Below, in pieces: positions 1 through 32,700 of a stretch of DNA of 64,000 nt. How positions within the stretch are numbered: position 1 is the stretch's first letter; each line of letters starts with the position of its first letter. The stretch comes from Enoplosus armatus (Eukaryota; Chordata; Actinopteri; Centrarchiformes; Enoplosidae). A program made the position numbers and the translations under genes. The DNA lies in the NCBI RefSeq assembly GCF_043641665.1, contig NC_092194.1, positions 19,147,798-19,211,797 on the forward strand, in the 5' to 3' direction. Below the pieces are notes generated by a model, which was not told the origin of the DNA, made no database searches, and saw nothing but the letters and a program-made list of their open reading frames with translations.

Positions 1-780
1 CCCGCATTATAGATTTTTTCAGTGTTTCCCGTAGCATAATGTATGAATAATAAAGCAAACTTAAAATGGCAATTCAGTGTGATTACCAGGCTGTGGTAGT
101 GATCCCTTAAATATCTCTGGTTTTATTAGGCCATTGTGATCAATGTTGCAAATCCACGAGCTCTGTGTCAGGCCAGTATTGGATTTAAAGGTGGACTCCA
201 CTGATTAACTGTTGTGTTAAGTGTTAAAATGTCGGCTTGGCCTCAAAGATTGCACTCTTTAAGGCTGAATGATGTGGGCATTAACCCGGCAGTGTGGGTC
301 TAAAGATGCTATTGAATTGAATTATGGGAAATGTAGGAATGTAGGATCCCGTTTTTGGGGAGGCTTGATTTATACTTGAGACTAAAGTCAGGAGGAAATC
401 TCGATTTGAAAAAAATACATATAATACATTAAATGACATGATAGCTTAATTTCTCATTTTCCCTTTGTTTAATAACCAGGTAAGAAAAATGTCTTTTTTA
501 AAGACTTAATAAACTTCTAATAAACAATAAATACAATTAACAGGTATGAAAACTATCAAAATTAAGTAAAAACAACAATTCAGAAGCAAACACCCTTTAA
601 AATTGACTTTAATTCACCAAAAATGATCAAAAACAAAAACTATGTTAAGTCCCTCTGTGTTTCTTCCAGCAGCACATTTTAAATATAATCAAGTAAGAAT
701 GTAAAAAGACAACAACTTGAATCTCTTTCTCTTCATTTGTGATGCAGACCAGGTGTCGGTCTCCTCACTGTTTTTGTCTC
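1..780. other. AT-rich non-coding lead-in, probably dctn1 intron
   Basis: I see no coding exon here. The stretch is AT-rich with only short open frames. The downstream dctn1 model begins at the short-form start, and the CAP-Gly exons of the long form are not in the window. This piece is therefore probably an intron of the long dctn1 transcript, but that is inference. Confidence 0.5.
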
Positions 781-813
781 ATTTTAATGAGCCCATAGGA
801 GGCCTCTGCGAGT

Positions 814-826
814 GTTGCTAGGAGAC
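814..826. promoter_or_regulatory. RFX-like X-box motif upstream of short dctn1
   Basis: The site reads GTTGCTAGGAGAC. On the minus strand it contains CCTAGCAAC, the typical RFX half-site, with a near-match second half. RFX factors drive centrosome and cilium genes. The site lies about 740 bp upstream of the short-form start codon. Its function is inferred. Confidence 0.35.
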
Positions 827-1042
827 AAGAGAGGCTTGCATCAGCGTTGATGCTCACCTCCGTTTACAGCCCCGCCCTCCTCCGTCTCACATTCTCCCAT
901 CTGTCTGTCTCCAGTCACTGCTTCACACAGACAGTCTCACTCATCCCTCCCTCCCTGTCTGTCTGTCTGTCTGTCTGTCTGCCTGTCTGTCTGTGGTAGA
1001 GGTGGCGATGAGTGGGTGAGCAGCAGCGAGCATGTGAAAGGA

Positions 1043-1067
1043 GGGAGGAGGGAGGGAGGAGGGAGGG
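1043..1067 (+). repeat. GGG-triplet run with G-quadruplex potential
   Basis: Five GGG runs are spaced by one to four bases on the plus strand, which meets the usual quadruplex pattern. It lies in the presumed promoter or 5' UTR of the short dctn1 transcript, about 500 bp before the start codon. Confidence 0.6.
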
Positions 1068-1560
1068 TGCACAGTGATGTAATGCAGGAGCAGGGCATTG
1101 GCTGGGCTGACAAATCACAATAAGCAGAGTGAGAAGGGGGGGCGGGGGGGTATGAGACAGAGGGGAGGCGAGGCGTCAGTAGCAGGTCGGAGGCTCGCGG
1201 CAGCAAGATGTCAGAGTCGTAATCGGGGCGGAGAGGAAAGGGAGGCTCCGGCAAATGGATTATGAGAGAAGCTGAGAAGGAGGACATAAAGGAGGACGAC
1301 AGCAGGAGGAAGGGACGGACGGAGGCAGGGAGGGGGAGCCTGGGAAAAAATTGCTGCGGCCATTTGCACCACTGCAGCTTCCCGGCCTGAGTGGCTGCCT
1401 GTCTGACTGTCCGGCTTCAGCTGTCTGTCTGTCTGCCCTAAACCCGGTGTCCGTGGATCCAGCATCTTTGCCCGTTTTATCACCTTCCTGTGTGTTTGTG
1501 TGTGTGTGTATTTCTTGGTGACTGTGTGTGTGTGTGTGTGTGTCTTCTTCTCTTGCAAAT

Positions 1561-22319
<20,759 letters not shown>

Positions 22320-22612
22320 GCTTCACCTGCCCTGCGATCCTGCCTGCTACACCAACACAACGCCCCCACCCCCATCATCAGCTTGGTAGCCTGGTCTCCA
22401 CTCCAGGGCCAAACGAGTCAATCCAGGATTTCAGATCATTAGTGGTGAGATTACAGCCTGCAGGAAATCAAGCAAGTTGATCTGTGAGCGTCAGGTGTGC
22501 AACAAGTTTTAACTCAATGTCACTTTGGATTTTAGACATCTAGAACGATTGTGGTCTGTCTGGGCCTGTTTTGACGCTGCCGGTCTCAGCCATTTTGGGT
22601 GAGGACTACAAT

Positions 22613-22905
22613 TAGAGCTGAAATGATTAGTCAATTAATCGATTAGTCAATCTCCAGAAAATGAATTGGACACTATTGTGCTAATTGATTCTTTGTTTCA
22701 GTCATTTTTCATCATCCCGATTGCTGCTTCTCAAATGTGAAGATTTTGTCATATGACAAAACACGAAACCTTAAGATGCCACTTTGGTAAATTCTAATGG
22801 GAAACTTTCACTGTTTTCCAACGTTTTATTGGCAAACGATTAATCGAGAAAATAATCAGGAGATGACTTGTTAATGAAAATAATCACTACCTGTAGGCGT
22901 AACTA
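22613..22905. repeat. Interspersed repeat with attaatcgatta-type ends, in dctn1 3' UTR
   Basis: It begins 'gctgaaatgattagtcaatt', contains 'cgattaatcgagaaaataat' near the other end and a central 'gctgcttctcaaatgtgaag'. These are hallmarks of a frequent teleost short repeat. Related copies are at 2735, 41045, 48461 and 56613. Confidence 0.65.
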
Positions 22906-24482
22906 GAACTGTTAATTTCTGAACATTTTAAAGCAAAAATCCCCTGAAAAAAACGGCATATTTGTTTATTATTTAGACCACCACCATCGGATATCTCCTT
23001 TTCCTTCCTGAGGAACCTGAAACTAATATAAATCAAATTCGACTCAACTTGGTTTTTGAAGCGACTTGATGAGGCTGTTGTGCTCTTGACTGCAGCCCTG
23101 CATACTGTAACTCACAGACTGGGTGAGGGATCAGAACTCCATCATCTCCTCGTAACTTACACATCGAAATTTAGTGTTACGACCAGGAAAAGAAGTCGAG
23201 ATACAACAGCACTGCATGCTGCCCAGATTCACTGATTGCTTTAGCTGTGCAGAGTATTTATCAAAGTCCTCTTCGGCCCTGGTGTGGAACCTGCAGTGTG
23301 GTTTATATTAGGCCACAACATTGGATGTTGCTCCACGTTTCTATGTTACACTATTGGCGCCACTGTTACCACTACACAGGATACGAAGGATCATGACTGT
23401 GTTGTACATTTAAAATCAGGCCTCACTGTCGTATGCTCCATTTTTATAACGTAACTGTCTAAAGGGAAAGAACGGTCATGTGATTTTGAAATGATGCTGA
23501 ACAAACATGTGCTTTGTCCAGTTAAAGCAGTGGGCATTTTACTGCGGTTTGATCAAAGAGACTTTTTGCACATATTACGAGTCCTGAGTGACCGGAGAAA
23601 CCACAGAGGAGAACAAAGTCCTGCACAGTCGCTTTGCTTTGATGTAACTTTGACCAACGGTCGAAAGTCACATGCAAGCGAACCACGGTGTGCGTTGAAG
23701 AGTTTGTATTTTGCTCTGCGGTTTGATTAAAACCTTGTGGACTGCACAGAACAGGAAAAGCTGATTAACCTCAAGGGATTTACTGTGTAAAACGCCGAAA
23801 AAATTATTTTGCTTTTGCAGATTTTTCATGTTTATTTAAAAAAACCACAGATGAAGCATTATATGGTTTAAATTATTTAGTATTTATTACACTCGTGGTG
23901 TAAATTCCAGTATGTCGTTAGTCTACTTTTACATGCTTGATATAAATGACACACCGGTTGTATTATGGTAAAGTTACTGATTTACAAACGATCCAGAGAC
24001 GACTGTATTACCTTTGTTCTGCTGAGATTCCTGTTGCTGTTTCAGACTTAAACTTTGTCCGAGCCTTAAACCTGCAGAGAGCCTTGTGGTTAAGAGCGGT
24101 CACCTGCCTTATTTCTGATTTGTTTAAAGCAAAACGACATCTTTGCCAAAGAACCTTTGTTTCTGTTCACCACGTTTGCCATGGCTGATTTTAAAAGGCT
24201 TTTAGTTTATTAATGAATTCTAATTATTTTATTGAATGATTTGTGAGTATTTATGTTTACACAGTATTGTCATAACTTGAAGTTTTATTTTATGATTAAT
24301 TTAATTAATGGGCATAGTGCATCTACATAACTGTAGTAGGGAAAATGCAGATGTTATTTATTCATCATGTTATTTATGTTTTTCTCTCAGTGAGCAGCTG
24401 ATGTGCTGAATCTGCAGCTTGTCTAACTCGTCTTACCTTCTCCTCCTGTGGCTTCCTTCTCTTGCACAACCGATAACTGATC

Positions 24483-24488
24483 AATAAA
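24483..24488 (+). terminator. dctn1: dctn1 polyadenylation signal
   Basis: A canonical AATAAA lies 2.16 kb after the stop. Cleavage would be expected near 24505. Confidence 0.7.
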
Positions 24489-24572
24489 GACATTACAGCC
24501 AGTGTATCTTTGTCAGCCTTCACTGCCTTGAATCAAAACATGGAATTTAGCAAGACTGTTAAAGAAACATGG

Positions 24573-24578
24573 TTTATT
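24573..24578 (-). terminator. alms1: alms1 polyadenylation signal
   Basis: AATAAA on the minus strand lies about 245 bp past the alms1 stop. Cleavage would be expected near 24555, only about 50 bp from the opposing dctn1 end. Confidence 0.6.
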
Positions 24579-24821
24579 TTTACATTAAAACCCATTTTCA
24601 AGTTTTTAACCAATTAAAAACATTCCACTGGTCTGTAAGTAAGAAGTAAAAAATTATCTAATGAGTAGATTTTTACTTTTCTACATAATCTTTCAAATAG
24701 CAACTAAAAAAATGTCACAAATAAATAAAAGCTCATTTTTAGTCAGGTAGTTTTGTTATTAATGCTATTAAAACTAAAAATGTTTTCACATCACTGATTT
24801 GATCTACAGTAAAAAGTTTGA

Positions 24822-26738
24822 TCACGGCCACGCTGTTCGTCTGCCGAGGACACGGCTGGTGATTCTCTGAAAGACAGAAAACGGTTCATTTGATTATTAA
24901 AATGTATTTTTGTCTTCGATCCACTTTGAGAACAGCTCAGGAAATTAATTCTGACTCACTTCTGCTGGTCAAAATGTCTACAAGCCACTTAAAAGAAATG
25001 TGACTTATTACCGGAATGTCAGATCCACATTTTAGACTTTGTGAATGAGAAAAGCTGTTTGTGTTGTACCTTGTTGTAAAGTTGTGCGTTCAGCCGGTAA
25101 GATCGATACTCTGCTCGTCTTCTCTCCTCCTCCTTCCTCCTCTGCACCTCCGGCAGACTCTCATAAATCCTGGCGAAGAGACGGTGTTAAGACAAAAAGT
25201 CTGCCAACGCCAAACTTAATATCGTTATATAGTTGAGGCCTTTCTGCAACATCTTTGTTAACTTCACATCACAGCTCTCAGTCATAATACCTGAACACTG
25301 AATACATCTGGATGTTATTAGTTCCCAAAACATTTATTACAATAAAGTGTAATGAATCCTCTTAATTTACAATTTGAATACATGAAACGCTTACTGTTTG
25401 GACCTCTGTATCATCTCCTTCCTGGGAACAGCCCTCCTGAGCAGAGCGGTGCCTTCACAGATAACAGAAAAAGTAATAAGTTAAATTTTTCTAATCCATT
25501 CATTCATTCATTCATTCATTCATTCATTATGTTAACTGCTGGGGTGCAGCCTGGACAGTTCACCAGTCAATCACAGGATAATGTTGGACACAGTTTGGAT
25601 ACATAGAATATGTATCAGGAGTATAGAGAAAATAGAGACATTTGTGATTCTGTGAGCCGCCATGAGCTTAAGTATTCATCAGATTTGATGTTACAGTCGC
25701 TCTTTTTCCCTCCTGGCGTTTGTGGTCGAGTACCTGCAGGCTTCGGCAGCCTCTCTGGTCCTCCAGGCCAGCGAAAGAGTTGGTCTCTCTCTCTGCTGAA
25801 GACGTCTTGCAGCTTCCTCTCCTCCGCCTGCAGAGCCAGGCGCCTCACCCGCTGCCTGGACTGAGAGATGAACTCCGGACGACGCATCTCCAGCGCCTCC
25901 TGCAGGATTGAAGACGAGCATTAACGTTTTTAAACCACAAAAAGAGACAACAGTAAGAGATTATAAAAAGGGCACCATTTACTGTCGATTTGGAAAGGTC
26001 TTGTGATGGTAAAATTCAAATCTTATTCTTAGATTAGAATGGGCACGGACCTAAATATCCAAGTTTTTTTTACTTACTGAAACACTTCCCTTCAAACAGC
26101 CAATTAGTAACAAGTCTCTCACTTCTATGAATAAATCTACAAATAAACAGCCTGTTAAGTGATGCTTTGTAAAGACAAATACAAACCAACCTGGAGAGAG
26201 ATCCGTGCCAGACCAGTCGACATCGTTTTGGTTCTTGGATCTAAATCGGGTTCAGCTTGATGTATTAAACTGGGCTGTTTGTTTCCGTCTTCTTGGACTT
26301 GTCTCTGTCTGAGCGGTTCTCTCCACGGATCGATTCTGCTGTACGGTTCAAACCAGGCAGTGTTCGGCCTCCACGCCAACTCCTCTTCCTTTGGACGGTT
26401 CTCCTTCCTTGCCTCTGACCTCACGTCGTCAGCAGAGATGAACCATGAAACAGCTGGAAGAGGACCAGAAATTCAAACCAGCCAAATCAATACAAAGATT
26501 TCGTTTTACTGTAAAACAATGTAGTATATAGATATGAGCCTCGTACCTTCAGGGTAGGTCTGTGACGGGCTTTTCTTGCTCTTTCTCTGCTTTTGTAGCC
26601 CCTGAGTCCTCCGCCCTCCTCTTCCTCTCTCTAAGCTGGATGACGAAGATGATGTTCTGGCTTCACCAGGCGAAGGGAATGTGGTTCCAACATCTCTGGT
26701 GTGGCGTCGAGTCCCATTACTGACCAGCTCCAGGTCAC
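24822..26738 (-). other. alms1: alms1 exons 13-18 with C-terminal ALMS motif
   Basis: Exons are 26547-26738, 26191-26453, 25734-25899, 25395-25452, 25070-25169 and 24822-24866. They encode HTRDVGTTFPSPGEAR, TAWFEPYSRIDPWREPLR, RRPEFISQSRQRVRRL, RKEMIQRSKQIYESLPEVQR, YRSYRLNAQLYNK and ITSRVLGRRTAWP. The last part is the ALMS motif, shared with CEP295 and C10orf90 and linked to centrosome targeting. Confidence 0.92.
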
Positions 26739-29700
26739 CTGAGGAGAAAGAATACAACAAAGAATTACTTTCATTGCAACTTTATTTGTATAATGTTTTT
26801 TTATCCATTGTCAATTTTTTGTTATGTTGAGACATAAATTAGCTGTTGAGCTAACTCCGGCACATTTACTTCTTGAATGTCATTATTGATTATTGATTAA
26901 TATGCACTGCCCCTTTAAATAAATAAAATGAATTATTTGCCTCATTCTTCCATCTTAGGAAGACGAGACTAGTAACTCTAGGATAGCAATAAACTATTGA
27001 TTTTTGCAAACAAAGTCACAGTTTACAATCTCTTCATTTTTAACAATTTTCAACAAGTAAAATCTGAATAAATTGAATGGTAACCCCTGATAACAAAATG
27101 AATCTGAATGAAGGCTCCAAGATGTTTTACATTTGTAAAGAACTCATAATAATATAATTTTAATAATGTTATTCACCCGCATGTAAGAGGATATTATTTG
27201 TTGAAAATGTTTTTGAAAAAGTTGGGGTCGTCTTATTTTGGAGGATTAGGCACAACATATATTCACAACAGTAGACGTTCTTTTTGAGAGAGTAGCAGCT
27301 TCTACACAGCAATGCATTATGGGTTGTTTGTAGTAACGTAATGTTTGGCGAATGAGTTTCAGTTGATTGTGTGAGTTAGTCAACGCTAAAAGAGGTAATT
27401 AAGCTCAGTTTAACATTTAACATAAGGTGGTGTCTTGTGTGATGTGTTTTGTAGTAAATAAATTCCTGAAAAGCGGCTCCTGGACTGACCTGCCTGGATG
27501 CCTTTGCTGACCAGTTTAACAGCCTTCTTGGCTGCCAGAGTCCTGGAGGGGCCACGGTGTGACGGGAGGGTGTAAGTGCTGGTTGACGATGTAGAATCAG
27601 CAGCAATCTGAAGACCAATGCAATGACATCAAAACTTTAGAGCTGTTCAATACCTGTGATTACAAGCTGGTACATTTGTGAGTCACTTTGTTCTGTGCTC
27701 CAACGGGTGTTTTTGACAGGAACAGGACATTTTCACACGTCACAGTAGGAAAAGCACAGGTGTAATTGTAAGTACATCTAATTCCATTCAGCTGGCTCAC
27801 TGTCACACTGCCATGATTTACTGGGACACTTACAACAGAGCCATTGTTAATGTAACACCTGTGCTTTTCCTATTATGACAAGTCAAAAGGCCTGTTAGGT
27901 GATGATACACCTCTGCAACAATGCAACCTACATAGATGTTTGTGGTTTTATTCATTTATTCCAGTCAGACATAAAATTCAAAGACTTTTGAATGATCTTC
28001 AACACAGAGAAAGGTGTACTGATAAATGTTTCTTTGTCTCTGATAAAAGTTTGAACCCTAAAGCCTCTAAAATCCACAACCTTTGAAGGGTGATGAGAGA
28101 GCGACATTTAAATATGACATATTTACTTCAGAATGGGAATGAGGGCAATAATATGCAGATATAACGACTTACTGTGGATTCATCAGTGCCGGTGGTCTCC
28201 GACAGTGTGATGATGTGAGGCGGCTCTTTGTTTCGTCCTCTCCTCGGTTCCCTCCCTTCTTTCTGCTTGTTGATGGTGCTGTACAGTTTACTGAGGCTGG
28301 AGCTGGTTTTCAGGTGCTGGACTCTGTGGGCGCCGAAGACTCGGATCAGCCGCGCCGTGTCCACGGTGGACATGGAGCCGGACATGGTGGACAGAGTCTC
28401 TGACTCGTCTCTGTCTGCAGGACAGAGGTGCTGACTCTGGGAGGAGTCATGAGAGAAGCTGGAGGTGAATGAGTCACGGCGGTCTTCGTCTGCAGGTTTA
28501 GAAGCTTCTTCTACCTGGAGCCTCTGAGTCCAGGCCTGACGAGGTTCACCTTCAATCTTTCTGCCTCCTCTGACTTTCCACTCCATGTCTCTGGCCTCTC
28601 TATTGTGTGTCTTTCTTTCTTTCCTTGTAGCATCTTCTCCTCTCCTTCCTGGCCTTTCTTCTGGATGACAACGTGCCCCCTCTTGTAGTTCTGACGTGTT
28701 AGCAGCCCTTGTGCTGTGAATAAGACGGGACAGCCGCTCAAGCCGCTCCAGCAGCGATGATTCTCTGTCACTGGTCGGTCGGGACTCCTCCAGACTCCAC
28801 CGATCACAGAACCTCTGCCACAGCTGGTCCAGAGTGCTGCTGCTCTGCTGGGCTGCGGGGTGAGGGAGGTCAGAGTCCCTCCTCTCCTGGTCTCCCTCCC
28901 CTCCTGTCTGAGGACTTTGGTCCAGGTGATGGCTCACCTTGTAGTCCATGTCCACATGAACTGGCTGAAATCTCTGACGTCTTGGCTCTGGTTGATCATA
29001 GCTAAGGAACTGCACTGGGCTGGTCCCCTGGTCTCTCTTGGAGGCTTCTTGGTTGCTCGAAAGAGGCACTCTGGTAAAAGCAACTGATACATGAGAGGAC
29101 AGCTCTGGAGCTCCAGTCACACTAGCTTTTGAGGTCCCAGCTGCTGATACAGAGAGAGAGATAACACGTGTTAAGACTGAACTTGGATCAGACTTTTTCT
29201 AAACAATATATGTATTATTCACTGCCTCATGTACACACAAACACATAGAAAAACAAAGTAAAGCTGTGTCAACAAACTTAAAATCAAACAAACAGAAAGC
29301 GACACAGAACACAAAGTTGCTTCACAGACAAATTTTATACAATCCCAAATAAAACATCTCTAAAATGAAAATAAAATGATCAAATAATATTTCTTTAATT
29401 AACTTCACACAGTTACTTTTTAGAGAGCTCAAACAAAACATGCTGCAAGGAGCATTCATTTCTCCTCCTTACACTTCACAAAAGCAATAAATAGTCCCCA
29501 AACCTTTTCAAACATATCCTGTTTTTCCTTTAATATACGTAAAGAACCATTGTGAGGGTGGGGGACTGAAGCCCACTGTCGTCTTTTAAAACAGTAAAAC
29601 CTGCTTGCAGAAAACAAAGATGTATCACTAAATTGTGTTTTGCTGGATGCAACCATTGGAAAGCTTTTATAAATACGTTCCTCCACGGTAATTCTTACCT

Positions 29701-32700
29701 CTTCCCAAAGGAGTTTTATATTTTCTGGATTTCCAAACACGTTTCCATTATAGTGAATTAATTTAACCAGAGTGACATCTGTTCAAATTAACCAGACAAT
29801 TTATTTATTTTTGCAATTTATGGACAGATGACTCTTGTTATGTTACAACCGAAGAAATGAAGGAGGTAACTACAGTGAATAGGCATACGGTTTGTCTTCA
29901 TGTTCAGCTCACCTCTGTGTCCTGGCTCCTGCATTTTGAAGGTGGTGGCTTTCAGCCTCTTGCTGTAGATGCCCTCTGCGTGTCTGATGGTGACGCCACG
30001 GTCCAACCCCGGGTCACGGTTCCCGAGGACCTCACTGCTAAAGCGAGGGGGCACAGCGTCGTCTGAGCCTGGTCAGAATTTAAAAGTGGCTTGTTACCTT
30101 AAGATGATTTCTGAGAAAACAGATGAATAACGCTGCTGGACAAGTGACCAAAATCCTTCACTTTCAGCCAGAAATGAACAGAAGCCATTCAAAGACATGG
30201 AGTCTATAGTCCTCTCTCTCTCTCTCCGTCTCAGGAGGCTCCAGCTCTGCCTTTGTCTCACTCGGGCCCTGAACATGAATAATTAATGCTCTGCCTGGTG
30301 TATGTTACAATAGACCAGCTGCTACCCATACAGGCACAGGGGAAATGAGAGCAGAGCCTCCCCATTCATCGCAGATTCAACTGACAATTCAATTCTATTT
30401 TTAATTTTTAAATAATTTAATAATAACTTTTTTTCTATTTGCTCTATTTTTGTTTGAGTCCAGTTATTTTCCAAGACCATTTTGTCTTCATTGGTTCATG
30501 CATTTTCTTATCAGACATGTTTTTACATAATTCTTTATCATTTTAACACTCAACAGTATTACAGATGATTTCTTCAATGCACCTTATCTACAAACATATT
30601 TGATTGATTTGATTGACAAAATACATTTTGACTCAGATTTTCTTGACAGATGGCTCAAACTTTTAGGGGGGCCTACAATTTGGAGTGGAGTGGAAATTGT
30701 GGAGTGCACCCAATGTTGAATATGATCCAAGTTGCTCAATAAGGTTATATTTGAGACAAATGTACCTGTGTGGGAGCTCTCCATAGTGGTGTCAGAAGGG
30801 TTGGTAGAGGAGAAGTCAGCTTCTGTTTGAGGGATGTAGAAGAGCTCCTCACTCCCACGAGGTTTATAAGGCAATAGAACAGGCACTGCTGTAAGAGGAA
30901 AGGTGAGAAGGAACATGCTATCATCTTTACCTACCACAGATAATCTGAACTACAGCCATGTTGACAGTCAAGTCAAGTGTTTCTCAGTGGAACGGCAAAT
31001 TCTATTTTTGCTGTCACACCATAAGCTCGTATTGTTCTTAATCACTGGCCACATGGAAGCAAAAGTTTTAAAACACAAATAAACTTACACTGTACGTTCT
31101 CATCCATCCCCTAGAACAGACCTCTGCTCTCATTTATAGTGTGATAAATAAATAATAAACAGTATAGTGAAGGTTTGGTTTTCTTTTTCAGCAGAACTAA
31201 AAATAACATGAGTAAAGTCTATCATATACTGTTATATTACACAACAAACCTACCTGGTATTTCAGTGGTTAAGGGTCTTGGCGACACCACAACTCGAAGT
31301 GGTTTAAAAGACTGAGAGGATGTGGAGGTGTCGGCTCTTTCAGGTCCCTGCTGTCTTATTGGCTCTCTGGTGTCGTACCACTCTGGTGGACTGGACAAAC
31401 CGACACCTTCATCAGGACTGCTAGCAGGAGAAGAGGCGTGTCTGAGGGGGACAAATTCTTTACGTGGCAGCCCCGTAACAGCATCAGCACGACTGGAGTG
31501 GACAGCAGAGGCCAAGCTGTGATCAGTAGCTTTCGGGGACAGAGTGAGATGGACATGTGAGACGTGACCTGTCCTGGCTGGAGAGTCAGAGGTGGATGAA
31601 CCTGTGGTCTGTTCAGAATCATGACCAACACCTGAAACAGAGCTGTTCTGGACGGATAACACGTCATCCTGCCTCAAAGACTGTGTGTTGTCGTCGTGAG
31701 CATTCACATCCTTTCTACCTAAACCCTGTGAGGCCGGGGGAGGTTTTTCAAACTGGCCTCCTACAGCTCCTATAGGCTCTGTGATTTTCTCTTCATCCAT
31801 GGTAGGGGGAAGCTGCCTATTAGCTTTAGGGTGTTCGACTGTTCCTGTGGAGAGCTCAGCCAGGTGGAGCAGCTCTGATGACGGACTGATAGGAGGTGCG
31901 GGCGACGTGGAGGGAGAAGGGGAGGTGGAGCGCCTGCGTGTGGCAATGGTGATAGATGTGAGGGCCAGAGGGTTTGTCCTAGGGAGGGTTACCCCCTCTC
32001 TGGCAGCGATCTCACGTACCTGAGCCTCAAGACCTGTGCTGAGGCCCTGCAGCAGCTGGGATGGCTGGTTGTTAGCATCATGGAGGGCAGTGAATGTCTC
32101 CGCTTGGTGAGGCGGATCCTGCCCCCTTGGGACACTAACACTGGACGCTGCACTGCTCTCTGTATCTGTGCTCCCCTGACTCTGAACAGAGAAGTAAAAA
32201 ACAAGAGGTCTGTGTCAAACTGAGAGACCAGGCAAGATCCAAGTTTACATTGTCCTGTGAATCAATTCATCCACCAAAGAAAAGCCTTTTGCACGGCAAA
32301 CATTTTAAATTCAAATGTTCCAAAAGTCTAACATGCACCTGTTGACACACCATGCCTGCAACACACCAGTTACCTTAAGACCTGTACTGTCCAGAGTTTG
32401 GAGGTAGACATAAAATACATTTTTAAATATTTACATGATTTAAAATGTGACAATAAACATTTATTATTGATAATTTACAGTCCTTTATAAATGTAGTAAA
32501 TTGCTACAAATGAAGCTTTTATCAATATGACTGATTGCTATGTGAAGTGTAATGACAAACAGCTCTTCATCAGTGGTTTACCTTTATAGGATTTTTTAAC
32601 AGCAGCTCTCTCTTGATCTCTTCAATCCGCTTTCTGTCTTCTTTGTCCAACTCCAGAGGCTCACACTGCTGTCCCGATATCTTCAGCTTAATCCACTCTG

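Larger units (their letters stand above)
781..1560 (+). promoter_or_regulatory. dctn1: Candidate alternative promoter and 5' UTR for short (p135-type) dctn1
   Basis: This block is richer in G+C than its flanks. It holds an RFX-like motif at 814-826, TCTG repeats at about 956-990, a run of GGG triplets at 1043-1067, G-runs at about 1137-1150 and a TG repeat at 1523-1543. The last lies just before the start codon at 1561. Mammalian DCTN1 makes a p135 form lacking the CAP-Gly domain from an internal promoter, which fits this position. No TATA box is obvious, and the start site cannot be fixed from sequence alone. Confidence 0.5.
22320..24510 (+). other. dctn1: dctn1 3' UTR
   Basis: Non-coding sequence runs from the dctn1 stop to the AATAAA at 24483. 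It carries one interspersed repeat (22613-22905) and AU-rich patches such as TTATTTATT near 24354. Open frames in it are short and unsupported. Confidence 0.7.

Noticed and set aside
23491..24188. Two open frames (about 80 codons) in the dctn1 3' UTR
   Set aside because: They lack similarity to anything I recognise and lie between a stop codon and the polyadenylation signal.
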